Assembly (NCBI RefSeq): GCF_003590645.1
Contig: NZ_CP031834.1
Span: 2,914,501-2,978,500 of the forward strand
Length of the DNA stretch: 64,000 nt
From: Mesorhizobium sp. DCY119
Lineage (GTDB): Bacteria > Pseudomonadota > Alphaproteobacteria > Rhizobiales > Rhizobiaceae
Reading direction: 5' to 3'
Part shown: positions 28,781 through 38,427 of the stretch, piece by piece
Layout of the letters: every line of letters begins with the position of its first letter
Numbering within the stretch: the first letter of the stretch is position 1
Program-made: the position numbers and the translations under genes
Notes under the pieces: generated by a model
What the model was told of the DNA's origin: nothing
Database searches by the model: none
The model's input: the letters and a program-made list of their open reading frames with translations, nothing else

Positions 28781-29226
28781 AATGCCGTGCTCCCCGAGGC
28801 AACTTCCCCTCCCCCTTGCGGGGAGGGGTAAGGGGTGGGGGTGGCTCCGCCAAGCGCCAACCTGACCGAATTGAGCACGCGTTCCCGGCCCAACAACACT
28901 TCGGCATTGGAAAACCGCAAAATCCGAAACCCTTCAGCACGCAAATATTCGTCGCGTTGCCGGTCATAGCTCATGGCTTCGTCTGTCTTATGAATTTCGC
29001 CGTCCACTTCAATGATCAGCCGATGCTTCAGGCAGCAGAAATCAACTACATAAATACCGATCGCGACCTGTCGGCGAAAGTGCGTCTGCCCCAGGTCGGG
29101 CATTTCGCGAAGGTGCTGCCAAAGCCGCTTTTCCGCTTCGGTCGTCGCCTTGCGCAGCCTCGGCGCATTAGCGCGGGCGTTGGCCGACTGCACTTTCTCC
29201 GGCGGCTTATTCCAGGGCAAGTCCAT
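28777..29226 (-). CDS. DUF559 endonuclease-fold protein with repeat-derived tail
   Basis: The 149-residue protein belongs to the DUF559 group (very-short-patch-repair or restriction endonuclease-like fold): TTEAEKRLWQHLR, FRRQVAIGIYVVDFCC, the acidic strand LIIEVDGEIH, and FRILRFSNAEVL. The family function is unproven. The last 22 codons (ATPTPYPSPQGGGEVASGSTAL split at the palindrome) are encoded by a palindromic intergenic repeat at 28806-28828, so the original stop was probably lost or absorbed by repeat insertion. The stop overlaps the SGNH start by four bases. Confidence 0.82.
   Translation of the reverse strand: MDLPWNKPPEKVQSANARANAPRLRKATTEAEKRLWQHLREMPDLGQTHFRRQVAIGIYVVDFCCLKHRLIIEVDGEIHKTDEAMSYDRQRDEYLRAEGFRILRFSNAEVLLGRERVLNSVRLALGGATPTPYPSPQGGGEVASGSTAL
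28806..28828. repeat. Palindromic repeat inside the 3' end of the DUF559 gene
   Basis: CCCCTCCCC and GGGGAGGGG pair as a 9-bp stem around CTTGC. The core recurs at 29283-29303 and, longer, at 38085-38234 and 39897-40029. It appears to be one dispersed repeat family. Confidence 0.8.
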
Positions 29227-29239
29227 TCTCCTGAAGACT

Positions 29240-29303
29240 TGGTGTTAGCGGATCGACCCCCACCCGGTCGCTAACGCGACCACCCTCCCCGCAAGAGGGA
29301 GGG
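29240..29303. repeat. Palindromic repeat after pdhC, possible terminator
   Basis: CCCTCCC (29283-29289) pairs with GGGAGGG (29297-29303), and TTAGCG pairs with CGCTAA just to the left. On the minus strand this lies just downstream of the pdhC stop. It is not followed by a run of T in that direction, so termination is uncertain. Confidence 0.65.
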
Positions 29304-29312
29304 TTTTCAGCG

Positions 29313-30692
29313 TCAGACCAGCATTCCCATCGGGTTTTCGATGTGGCGCTTGAAGGCCGTCAGCAGTTCGGCTCCGAGCGCGCCATCAACGGCGCGGTGA
29401 TCGGTCGAGAGCGTCACCGACATGATGTTGGCTATTCTGATCTCGCCGTTCTTGACCACGGCCCGCTCCTCGCCCGCGCCGATCGCCAGGATGGTGGCGT
29501 GGGGCGGGTTGATGACGGCGGCAAAGTCCTTGATGCCGAACATGCCGAGATTGGAAACGGCCGTCGTGCCGCCCTGGAACTCTTCCGGCTTCAGCTTGCG
29601 GTCGCGGGCACGCTTGGCCAGGTCCTTCATCTCGTTGGAAATGACGGACAGCGTCTTCTCGTCGGCCTTGCGCACGATGGGCGTGATCAGGCCGCCGGGG
29701 ATCGACACGGCAACGCCGACATCGGCATGCTTGTGCTGGACCATGTTCTGCTCGGTCCACGACACATTCGCCGTCGGCACGTCGCGCAGGGCCAGCGCCA
29801 TCGCCTTGATGATCAGGTCGTTGACCGACAGCTTGTAGGCCGGCACGTCGCCCTTCTCGGTCTTGCGCATCGGTGCGGCAGCGTTGAGCTGCGCGCGAAG
29901 TCCCAGCAGCGCGTCGAGTTCGCAGTCGAGCGTCAGGTAGAAATGCGGGATCGTGGTCTTTGCCTCGACCAAACGCCGCGCGATGACCTTTCGCATATTG
30001 TCATGCGGAACGAGTTCATAAGTGCCTTCGGCAAACAGCTTGAGCACGGCGTCGTCCGACATTGCCTTCGGTGCCGGTGCAGCTCCTGCGGGTGCCGGCG
30101 CCTTGGCTTCGGGCGCAGCCTTTGCGCCACCGCCGGCAATCGCCGCCTCGACGTCCGCCTTGACCACGCGGCCATGCGGGCCGGTGCCGGCAATACCGGC
30201 AACATCGACGCCGGCATCCTTGGCAATGCGACGGGCAAGCGGCGAAGCGAAGGCCCGGTCTCCCGATGCTTCACTCTTTGCGGCGGGCGCGGCTGCGCCG
30301 TTTGTCGCGGGAGCCGCCGCTTTTTGGGGCTCAGCCGCGGCAGCCTTGGGTGCCTCAGCCTTTGCCGCTTCCGGCTTCGCTGCCTCGGTCTTTTCGGGCG
30401 CGGCCTTTGCCGGAGCGTCGCCGCCCTTGGCGGCAGCGCTTGCATCCTCGCCTTCCGCCGCAAGCACGGCGATCAGCGCATTGACCTTCACGCCTTCGGT
30501 GCCGGCCGGAACGACCAGCTTGGCGACGATGCCTTCATCGACGGCTTCGACTTCCATCGTCGCCTTGTCGGTCTCGATCTCGGCGATTACGTCGCCCGGC
30601 GAAACCTTATCGCCTTCCTTGACCAGCCACTTGGCGAGATTGCCCTCTTCCATCGTGGGCGAAAGGGCCGGCATGGTGATGTTGATCGGCAT
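29313..30692 (-). CDS. pdhC: Pyruvate dehydrogenase E2, dihydrolipoamide acetyltransferase
   Basis: The 459-residue core enzyme has one N-terminal lipoyl domain (lysine in ETDKATME, about residue 43), an Ala/Pro/Lys-rich linker (about 85-145), a peripheral subunit-binding domain (ASPLARRIAKDAGVDVAGI) and a C-terminal acyltransferase domain ending with the active-site DHRAVDGALGAE. It transfers the acetyl group to CoA. It follows pdhB by 13 bases on the same strand. Confidence 0.97.
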   Translation of the reverse strand: MPINITMPALSPTMEEGNLAKWLVKEGDKVSPGDVIAEIETDKATMEVEAVDEGIVAKLVVPAGTEGVKVNALIAVLAAEGEDASAAAKGGDAPAKAAPEKTEAAKPEAAKAEAPKAAAAEPQKAAAPATNGAAAPAAKSEASGDRAFASPLARRIAKDAGVDVAGIAGTGPHGRVVKADVEAAIAGGGAKAAPEAKAPAPAGAAPAPKAMSDDAVLKLFAEGTYELVPHDNMRKVIARRLVEAKTTIPHFYLTLDCELDALLGLRAQLNAAAPMRKTEKGDVPAYKLSVNDLIIKAMALALRDVPTANVSWTEQNMVQHKHADVGVAVSIPGGLITPIVRKADEKTLSVISNEMKDLAKRARDRKLKPEEFQGGTTAVSNLGMFGIKDFAAVINPPHATILAIGAGEERAVVKNGEIRIANIMSVTLSTDHRAVDGALGAELLTAFKRHIENPMGMLV

Positions 30693-30705
30693 AGCGTCCT
30701 CCCGC

Positions 30706-32094
<1,389 letters not shown>

Positions 32095-32108
32095 GTCCAG
32101 CCCTCCCC

Positions 32109-33152
32109 TTAGTGCGTGATGTCGGTGTAGAGCTCGGAAGCATCCGGCTCGGGATCGGTCTGCGCGAATTCGGCTGCATCGGCAACGATGTCGCGCACCT
32201 CCTTGTCGACCGCCTTAAGATCGTCCTCGCTCGCCCACTTCTTTTCGAGAACGCGCGCCTTCACCTGCTCGATCGGATCGTGCTCGGAGCGCATCTTCTG
32301 CACCTCCTCCTTCGACCGGTATTTCGCCGGGTCGGACATGGAGTGGCCGCGATAGCGGTAGGTCTGCATTTCAAGGATGATCGGGCCCTTGCCCGAGCGG
32401 CACCATTCGGTCGCCAGGTCGGCTGCGGCCTTCACCGCGCGCACATCCATGCCGTCGACCTGTATGCCGGGAATGCGGAACGAGGCGCCGCGCTGCGAGA
32501 AATCCGTCTCGGCCGAAGAACGCGATACCGACGTGCCCATGGCGTAACGGTTGTTTTCGATGATGTAGATCACCGGCAGCTTCCACAGCGAGGCCATGTT
32601 GAAGCTTTCATAGACCTGGCCCTGGTTGGCCGCACCGTCGCCGAAATAGGTCAGCGAGACATTCTTGTTCTCGCGGTAGCGGTTGGCGAAGGCGAGACCG
32701 GTGCCGAGCGATACCTGCGCACCGACGATGCCGTGCCCGCCGTAGAAATTCTTCTCCTTGGAGAACATGTGCATGGAGCCGCCCTTGCCCTTGGAGTAGC
32801 CTCCACGGCGACCGGTGAGCTCTGCCATCACGCCGCGCGGCGACATATCCATGGCCAGCATATGGGCGTGGTCGCGATAGGCGGTGATCATCTGATCGCC
32901 TTCGATCAGCGCCATCTTGAGGCCGGTAACCACCGCCTCCTGCCCGATATAGAGATGGCAGAAGCCGCCGATGAAACCCATACCGTAGAGCTGGCCGGCT
33001 TTCTCCTCGAAACGCCGCATCAGCAGCATGTCGCGGTAGGCAGCGAGTTCCTGCTCCTTGGTGAAATCGACGGGCTTGGGCGCCACCGGCGCGGAACTGG
33101 ATTTGCCGTCCGTTTTGGATCGAACGGACGCCTTCTTGGCGGCAGCAGCCAT
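32109..33152 (-). CDS. pdhA: Pyruvate dehydrogenase E1 alpha subunit
   Basis: The 347-residue thiamine diphosphate enzyme has the TPP-binding stretch [20 protein letters not shown] with [11 protein letters not shown], plus the phosphorylation-loop region [16 protein letters not shown]. The first 30 residues ([20 protein letters not shown] and so on) form a charged, probably disordered leader. With PdhB it decarboxylates pyruvate and loads the lipoyl arms. It starts the pdhA-pdhB-pdhC run, 173 bp after ftsB; the gap should hold the promoter, but no clear boxes are visible. Confidence 0.97.
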   Translation of the reverse strand: MAAAAKKASVRSKTDGKSSSAPVAPKPVDFTKEQELAAYRDMLLMRRFEEKAGQLYGMGFIGGFCHLYIGQEAVVTGLKMALIEGDQMITAYRDHAHMLAMDMSPRGVMAELTGRRGGYSKGKGGSMHMFSKEKNFYGGHGIVGAQVSLGTGLAFANRYRENKNVSLTYFGDGAANQGQVYESFNMASLWKLPVIYIIENNRYAMGTSVSRSSAETDFSQRGASFRIPGIQVDGMDVRAVKAAADLATEWCRSGKGPIILEMQTYRYRGHSMSDPAKYRSKEEVQKMRSEHDPIEQVKARVLEKKWASEDDLKAVDKEVRDIVADAAEFAQTDPEPDASELYTDITH

Positions 33153-33325
33153 GCATCACTCCCTGGCAATGTCTCTTGTCGGACATGGAAGGGGATGTGC
33201 TTCCCCCTCGAATTGGAATGAGGCTAGCATGCAATTCAACGTTCGGCCATGCGGAAAAATGCATGGCTGGCATGCACGTAACCGACTAGAAACATTGAAG
33301 ATATTGATGATTAACCGACTTACGG

Positions 33326-33652
33326 TTAATTCGTCTCGTCCGAGGAACGGATGATCGTGATCTCATCGGAATGGGACAGGTTCAACGCCTTGCGCGCCTG
33401 TTCGTCCAGCATGTCCTTTTCGAGCGTGCCGTCATGCAGGAGTTGCACCCTGCGCTCAAGCTCGATGCGCTGCGATCTTACAGTATCCAGCTTGGCCTGC
33501 AACTCGACCGTCCGGTCCTGCAGCCGGTACTTGGAATAGATGCCGAATTCGCCGTTATAGGCATGAAAACCGAAATAGGACAGGAACAGCACGGCAAGGG
33601 CCGGCACGATGAGCCGTCCGGTTTTTCTTTCTTTGTGCTGACGTGTCCACAT
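33326..33652 (-). CDS. ftsB: FtsB/DivIC-like septum formation initiator
   Basis: The 108-residue protein has a short cytoplasmic N-terminus, one membrane segment (LIVPALAVLFLSYFGFHAY, residues 14-32) and a periplasmic coiled coil (about 46-80, RTVELQAKLDTVRSQRIELE). This is the build of FtsB/DivIC, which bridges FtsL and FtsQ in the divisome. Its place between eno and pdhA is the same in many alphaproteobacteria, and ftsB follows eno in enterics as well. The symbol is given on family resemblance. Confidence 0.87.
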   Translation of the reverse strand: MWTRQHKERKTGRLIVPALAVLFLSYFGFHAYNGEFGIYSKYRLQDRTVELQAKLDTVRSQRIELERRVQLLHDGTLEKDMLDEQARKALNLSHSDEITIIRSSDETN

Positions 33653-33735
33653 GGCGCAGATTCCTTCTGCCGTTATCTCGCGCCATCATGCTTAATGTCC
33701 GGTTACGAGGGCGAGAAAATCAGCATCCCGGAATC

Positions 33736-33764
33736 AAAAAAGGCGAGGATCACTCCCCGCCTTT
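33736..33764 (-). terminator. Rho-independent terminator of eno
   Basis: On the minus strand GGCGGGGA pairs with TCCTCGCC (one G-U pair) around a short GTGA loop, followed by six T. It starts 34 bases after the eno stop and separates eno from ftsB. Confidence 0.85.
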
Positions 33765-33797
33765 CCGTGAAAACCAAGCGATAGAAACAGAGGGCAA

Positions 33798-35114
<1,317 letters not shown>

Positions 35115-35156
35115 TTAGCGGAAGCCCCACAAAAGGCAATCAGAAGGCTGGCGCAT

Positions 35157-35302
35157 AGAGACTGTTTGATAATTCGCCCTGCCGAGGCATATGGCGTGGT
35201 TTTCGAGAGCCGGAGCGGAGCGTACATAAAGTACGTGAGCACCGGAAGCGCAGAAAACTACGTCAGATGACCGGCAGGGTAGAGTTTCCAAACTGTCTCT
35301 CA
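35157..35302. repeat. Structured palindromic repeat between kdsA and eno
   Basis: The outer arms (GAGACTGTTTG at 35157 and its counterpart CAAACTGTCTC ending at 35302) frame GCCCTGCC/GGCAGGG arms. Inside, GTTTTC pairs with GAAAAC and a centre CCGG..GTACATAAAGTAC..CCGG forms a hairpin at about 35210-35253. The whole 145-bp unit is a nested imperfect palindrome, and its right end touches the kdsA stop codon. It carries no reading frame of note. It looks like a mobile or REP-type element and may serve as a terminator for kdsA. Confidence 0.7.
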
Positions 35303-36133
35303 GGCCTTGGCGATGCGGTCGAAAGCCATCAATCTTTCCAACAGTGCCGGCAGGTCCTTGAGCGGTATCATGTTGGGGCCATCCGACGACGTCGAATTGT
35401 CCGGGTCCTGATGCGTCTCGATGAACACGCCCGCGACCCCGACGGCAACCGCCGCACGCGCCAGCGTTTCGACGAAGCGGCGCTCGCCGCCCGATGTCGC
35501 GCCCTGCCCGCCCGGCTGCTGCACGGAATGGGTGGCATCGAAAATCACCGGCGCTCCGATCTCGGCCATGATCGGCAGCGCGCGCATGTCGGAGACCAGC
35601 GTGTTGTAGCCGAAGGAAGCGCCGCGCTCGGTGACCAGCACATTGGCGTTGCCCGAACCGGTGACCTTTGCGACCACGTTCTTCATGTCCCAAGGCGCGA
35701 GGAACTGCCCCTTCTTCACATTCACCACCTTGCCCGTATTGGCGGCGGCGATGAGAAGGTCGGTTTGGCGCGACAGGAACGCGGGGATCTGCAGGACATC
35801 GACATGCGGGGCGACGATCCGGCACTGCTCTTCAGAATGCACGTCGGTCAGCACCGGCAGGCCGAATTCCTTGCGCAGGTCGTCGAACACCGGCAGCGCC
35901 GCGTCGAGCCCTGCCCCGCGCGTCGATGACAGCGAGGTGCGATTGGCCTTGTCGTAGCTCGTCTTGTAGACGAGGCCGATACCGAGTTTCGTCGTCAGTT
36001 CCTTGAGCGCGCCGGCCATGTCGAAGGCGTGCTGGCGCGATTCGAGCTGGCACGGCCCTGCGATCAGCGACAGCGGGCTGGCATTGCTGAAAACGGCATT
36101 GCCGACGGTGACGGTCGAATTCGGCGCGGTCAT
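35300..36133 (-). CDS. kdsA: 3-deoxy-8-phosphooctulonate (KDO-8-P) synthase
   Basis: The 277-residue TIM-barrel enzyme condenses arabinose 5-phosphate with phosphoenolpyruvate to make KDO-8-phosphate for lipopolysaccharide. Diagnostic segments are LIAGPCQLESRQHAFD near the N-terminus, KTSYDKANRTSLSSTRGAGL, FDATHSVQQPGGQG, and FIETHQDPDNSTSSDGPNM. Its start overlaps the stop of the VOC-family gene by four bases. The stop lies at the edge of the palindromic repeat. Confidence 0.97.
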   Translation of the reverse strand: MTAPNSTVTVGNAVFSNASPLSLIAGPCQLESRQHAFDMAGALKELTTKLGIGLVYKTSYDKANRTSLSSTRGAGLDAALPVFDDLRKEFGLPVLTDVHSEEQCRIVAPHVDVLQIPAFLSRQTDLLIAAANTGKVVNVKKGQFLAPWDMKNVVAKVTGSGNANVLVTERGASFGYNTLVSDMRALPIMAEIGAPVIFDATHSVQQPGGQGATSGGERRFVETLARAAVAVGVAGVFIETHQDPDNSTSSDGPNMIPLKDLPALLERLMAFDRIAKA

Positions 36134-37020
36134 GAGAACTCCTCGAAAGCGAAAATGGCGCCCTGCCCTGCGGCTGGCGGTACGATCAGGCGGCTGCCGC
36201 GCCTGTGATAATCCACGGCGTCGGCAATGAGAAGCGCTTCCGTCCTGGCCAGGTCTTTGACGCCGAAGACGATCGCGGCAAGCCGCAGGCTGGATGCGGA
36301 CGGAGCCTCAACCCCGAAAGCTGCCTTGAGGCCGGTAGGATCGGTCAGCGCGATGGTGGCGTTCGGCAATTCGAACTGAATGGTTTCACCGCTGGCGATA
36401 CCGGCTTCAGTTCCGGCCACGACGTTGAAAAAGCCGCTATGAGCTTCTGGATCGGCGCTGGCCGCCATGACGCCGACAATGCGTCTTGCACCATTGGCAT
36501 GGGCCTGCAACGCCGAGCGGTCAACCTTGGGAGCATTCACCCGCTCGCAGGTGAAGAAAAAAGCATCCGGCATGTCTGCTTCGGCGGCAAAGGCGAGCCG
36601 GAACGAAGCCGTGTCCGCCTTGCCGGAGGCATCAACGAAAGGTCGCGAGAAATCGAGCCGCGGGCCGGCCGAAACGGCGGCACGAACAAAAACCGCGTGG
36701 TCCGCATCGGCATCTTCCGTGCCGAACACCAGCGCCGAAAAGCCCTCGCCGCCGTTGCGCTCGCGAAACAGGCGGTCACGTGCGACGAAGACATTTTGCG
36801 CTGCGATCGCTTCATCGACCTTGCCGGCATCGCCGATCGCCAGCGGCTCCAGAAACGTGCCGTCCGAAAAATAGACGCAGGCGTTTTCGGTGCCGAAAGG
36901 ATGGATGCCGACCGGCGCAACCGTGAAGCCAAGCGCAGCGAGCCGCGCGCGCGCGACGCCGAGATCGGCTGTCGGCAGGACGAGATGGTCAAGCGAACGC
37001 GCTTTTGCGGAAATGCTCAT
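36130..37020 (-). CDS. VOC (glyoxalase-like) family protein
   Basis: The 296-residue protein has two glyoxalase-type half-domains: LDHLVLPTADLGVARARLAA at residue 10, with HPFGTENACVYFSDGTFLEPLA, and a degenerate second half near residue 200 with a C-terminal repeat. This layout matches the glyoxalase-like domain group found in proteobacteria. A metal-dependent lyase, isomerase or dioxygenase role is possible, but no specific reaction can be assigned. It is translationally coupled to kdsA by a four-base overlap, although a lipopolysaccharide role is not evident. Confidence 0.8.
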   Translation of the reverse strand: MSISAKARSLDHLVLPTADLGVARARLAALGFTVAPVGIHPFGTENACVYFSDGTFLEPLAIGDAGKVDEAIAAQNVFVARDRLFRERNGGEGFSALVFGTEDADADHAVFVRAAVSAGPRLDFSRPFVDASGKADTASFRLAFAAEADMPDAFFFTCERVNAPKVDRSALQAHANGARRIVGVMAASADPEAHSGFFNVVAGTEAGIASGETIQFELPNATIALTDPTGLKAAFGVEAPSASSLRLAAIVFGVKDLARTEALLIADAVDYHRRGSRLIVPPAAGQGAIFAFEEFS

Positions 37021-37500
37021 CGCGCCGCCATGTGCCCGAAAACGGACTGCGGTTCAAGCTTTGGGTTTATTTTGCGTCTTTGTCTTGCTGCGTCGATCCT
37101 CGTGTCTTCCAGCGTCGATCCTCGGCGCTTGGCGAAGGCAGCCTTGACGTCGTCATCCCGGAAAACGCAGCGAAGGTTATCCGGGACCCATTCCGAGCAT
37201 CGTCATGCACGGCCCTGTCCTGATGTTGGCGCGCGTTCAGTACCGTTGAAGCTCTTCTCCGTTCCGGCATGGATCCCGGGTCTCCGCTTCGCTCCGCCCG
37301 GGATGACGAAGAGAGGGGGTGTCGCAGCCAATCGCAAACGTTGTTGCTGGCCAAAGACGCAACTGCCGCGAGCCAGCATTGACGATTAGCGAAGGCTAAA
37401 CATGCAGTTCGTCATCCCGGGCGCAGCATGAGCGAAGCGCATGCGGAGACCCGGGATCCATGCCGGAACATCAATGAAGTTCACTACGGTGCAGAACTGC
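37021..37500. repeat. Gene-free stretch with three copies of a CCCGGGATGAC-type repeat
   Basis: A copy reading GCATGGATCCCGGGTCTCCG through CCCGGGATGACGAA lies at 37268-37309. An inverted copy lies at 37409-37469 (TTCGTCATCCCGGG ... CCCGGGATCCATGCCGG). A decayed copy is at 37151-37193. The first two copies face each other, so the region can fold on itself. I see no credible protein gene or promoter in it. Confidence 0.75.
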
Positions 37501-37639
37501 CGAAGCTGAAGCTCGCGAATTGGGGGAAAGATTCACCGCAAATTTCCAACCAACCCATTGATTCCATTCACCCCACACATTTTTTAACACCCAATCTTTC
37601 CCCACCCCAAACGACGCCCGCATAATCCGGTCATCGCTC

Positions 37640-37960
37640 TTGCGGGACCGGGTTCTGGAACCGGGATCGGGGAGAGCGGCGGTGACCTCCCGCCCTGGTG
37701 TGGTAGCCAGGAACCCGAGGGCCCGACACAGGCCGGCGTCCTGCGGCCGCATGCCCTGGCTGGAAGCTTCAGGCGAAAACCTGCGGCGGAAGGACCAAGG
37801 GTAGATCGCGCAGGATGCGGAGAACCCGCGGCGTCTTGTCCATGGAATGTACATGGAGCGGGCGTTGTGACCGGCCAACTTCGGGACAGACACCGAGCGG
37901 GGCGCGGAAGCTGCGCCACGTACTAAACACTAGGAAGGCACGGCCAAGCGCCCCGCTTCC
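37640..37960. other. Compact structured element of unknown nature, possible noncoding RNA
   Basis: This 320-bp block has a dense series of local hairpins: CCTGG/CCAGG at 37694-37711, GCGG/CCGC at 37817-37829, CCATG/CATGG at 37840-37856 and GGCGC/GCGCC at 37901-37917. A perfect 10-bp long-range pairing joins AGCGGGGCGC (37896-37905) to GCGCCCCGCT (37948-37957) and excludes the last hairpin. Open frames exist in several overlapping frames but have no domain I recognise. It does not match my memory of RNase P RNA, tmRNA, 6S or SRP RNA. The strand is undetermined. Confidence 0.4.
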
Positions 37961-38010
37961 CGATCTTTGACAATGGCCAGACGGTGAAAACCGGGCGTGG
38001 CGATGAACAG

Positions 38011-38056
38011 GTGCGTCCTTCGAGGCTCGCTACCGCTCGCACCTCAGGATGAGGGA
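38011..38056. repeat. Short imperfect palindromic repeat
   Basis: GTGCGTCCTTCGAGGCTCGC through GCACCTCAGGATGAGG is an imperfect inverted repeat of a kind common between genes in this order. It carries no coding sequence. Confidence 0.6.
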
Positions 38057-38084
38057 GGGTGGCGATGAAGTGCGCCAGAGCTCA

Positions 38085-38234
38085 CCTCCCCCTTGAGGGG
38101 AGGTCGCGGACTGAGCGAAGCGAAGGAAGCGGGTGGGGTCATTGCGGCAGCACTCGGCACCAAGAAACGTCGAGCACTGCCGCAGCGACCCCACCCGGCG
38201 GCTTCGCCGCCACCCTCCCCTCAAGGGGGAGGGA
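38085..38234. repeat. 150-bp long inverted repeat
   Basis: CCTCCCCCTTGAGGGGAGG at the left pairs with CCTCCCCTCAAGGGGGAG at the right, and GGGTGGGGTC..TGCGGCAGCACTCG pairs with CGAGCACTGCCGCAG..GACCCCACCC inside. The whole unit can form one long hairpin with a small centre. It shares its end sequence with the repeats at 28806 and 39897. The remaining 190 bp to the NCS1 gene hold only the inverted repeat described separately. Confidence 0.85.
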
Positions 38235-38383
38235 GACGCCGGGCGTACCGACTCAGCAAGTATTCCAAAGGCCAAATTCATGACTGCCGAAGACAACAAT
38301 CATCGTTCACGTTGAATGTCTTTCTTCCAAAAGCCGGCAAATGACTGATTGCCGCTTCCCCAACGGAAGGCCTAACCTGTCCA

Positions 38384-38410
38384 GTTAACGTCCGGGGGGC
38401 GGGCGTTAAC
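38384..38410. promoter_or_regulatory. Inverted repeat GTTAACG/CGTTAAC before the NCS1 gene
   Basis: GTTAACG (38384-38390) and CGTTAAC (38404-38410) form a perfect 7-bp inverted repeat with a G-rich 13-base centre. It ends 17 bases before the start codon and next to the ribosome binding site (AGGGG). It could be an operator or a hairpin that hides the site. Confidence 0.5.
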
Positions 38411-38427
38411 GAGAGGGGAATTTCAAC

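Noticed and set aside
37510-37615. Minus-strand GTGGGG tracts resembling MraZ boxes
   Set aside because: The spacing is not the regular 10 bp, and there is no mraZ or division gene downstream.
37471-37919. Two minus-strand frames of 140 and 111 codons in the gene-free region
   Set aside because: They overlap each other in different frames, run through hairpin-rich DNA and repeat edges, and match no domain I know. Reported as a structured element instead.
37640-37960. Possible RNase P RNA, tmRNA, 6S or SRP RNA
   Set aside because: The conserved RNase P core (GAGGAAAGTCC), the tmRNA tag region and the SRP loop (GGAAG with GNAR partner) are not found in a matching arrangement.
38093-38344. 83-codon plus-strand frame
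   Set aside because: It lies almost wholly inside the 150-bp inverted repeat and has no ribosome binding site.
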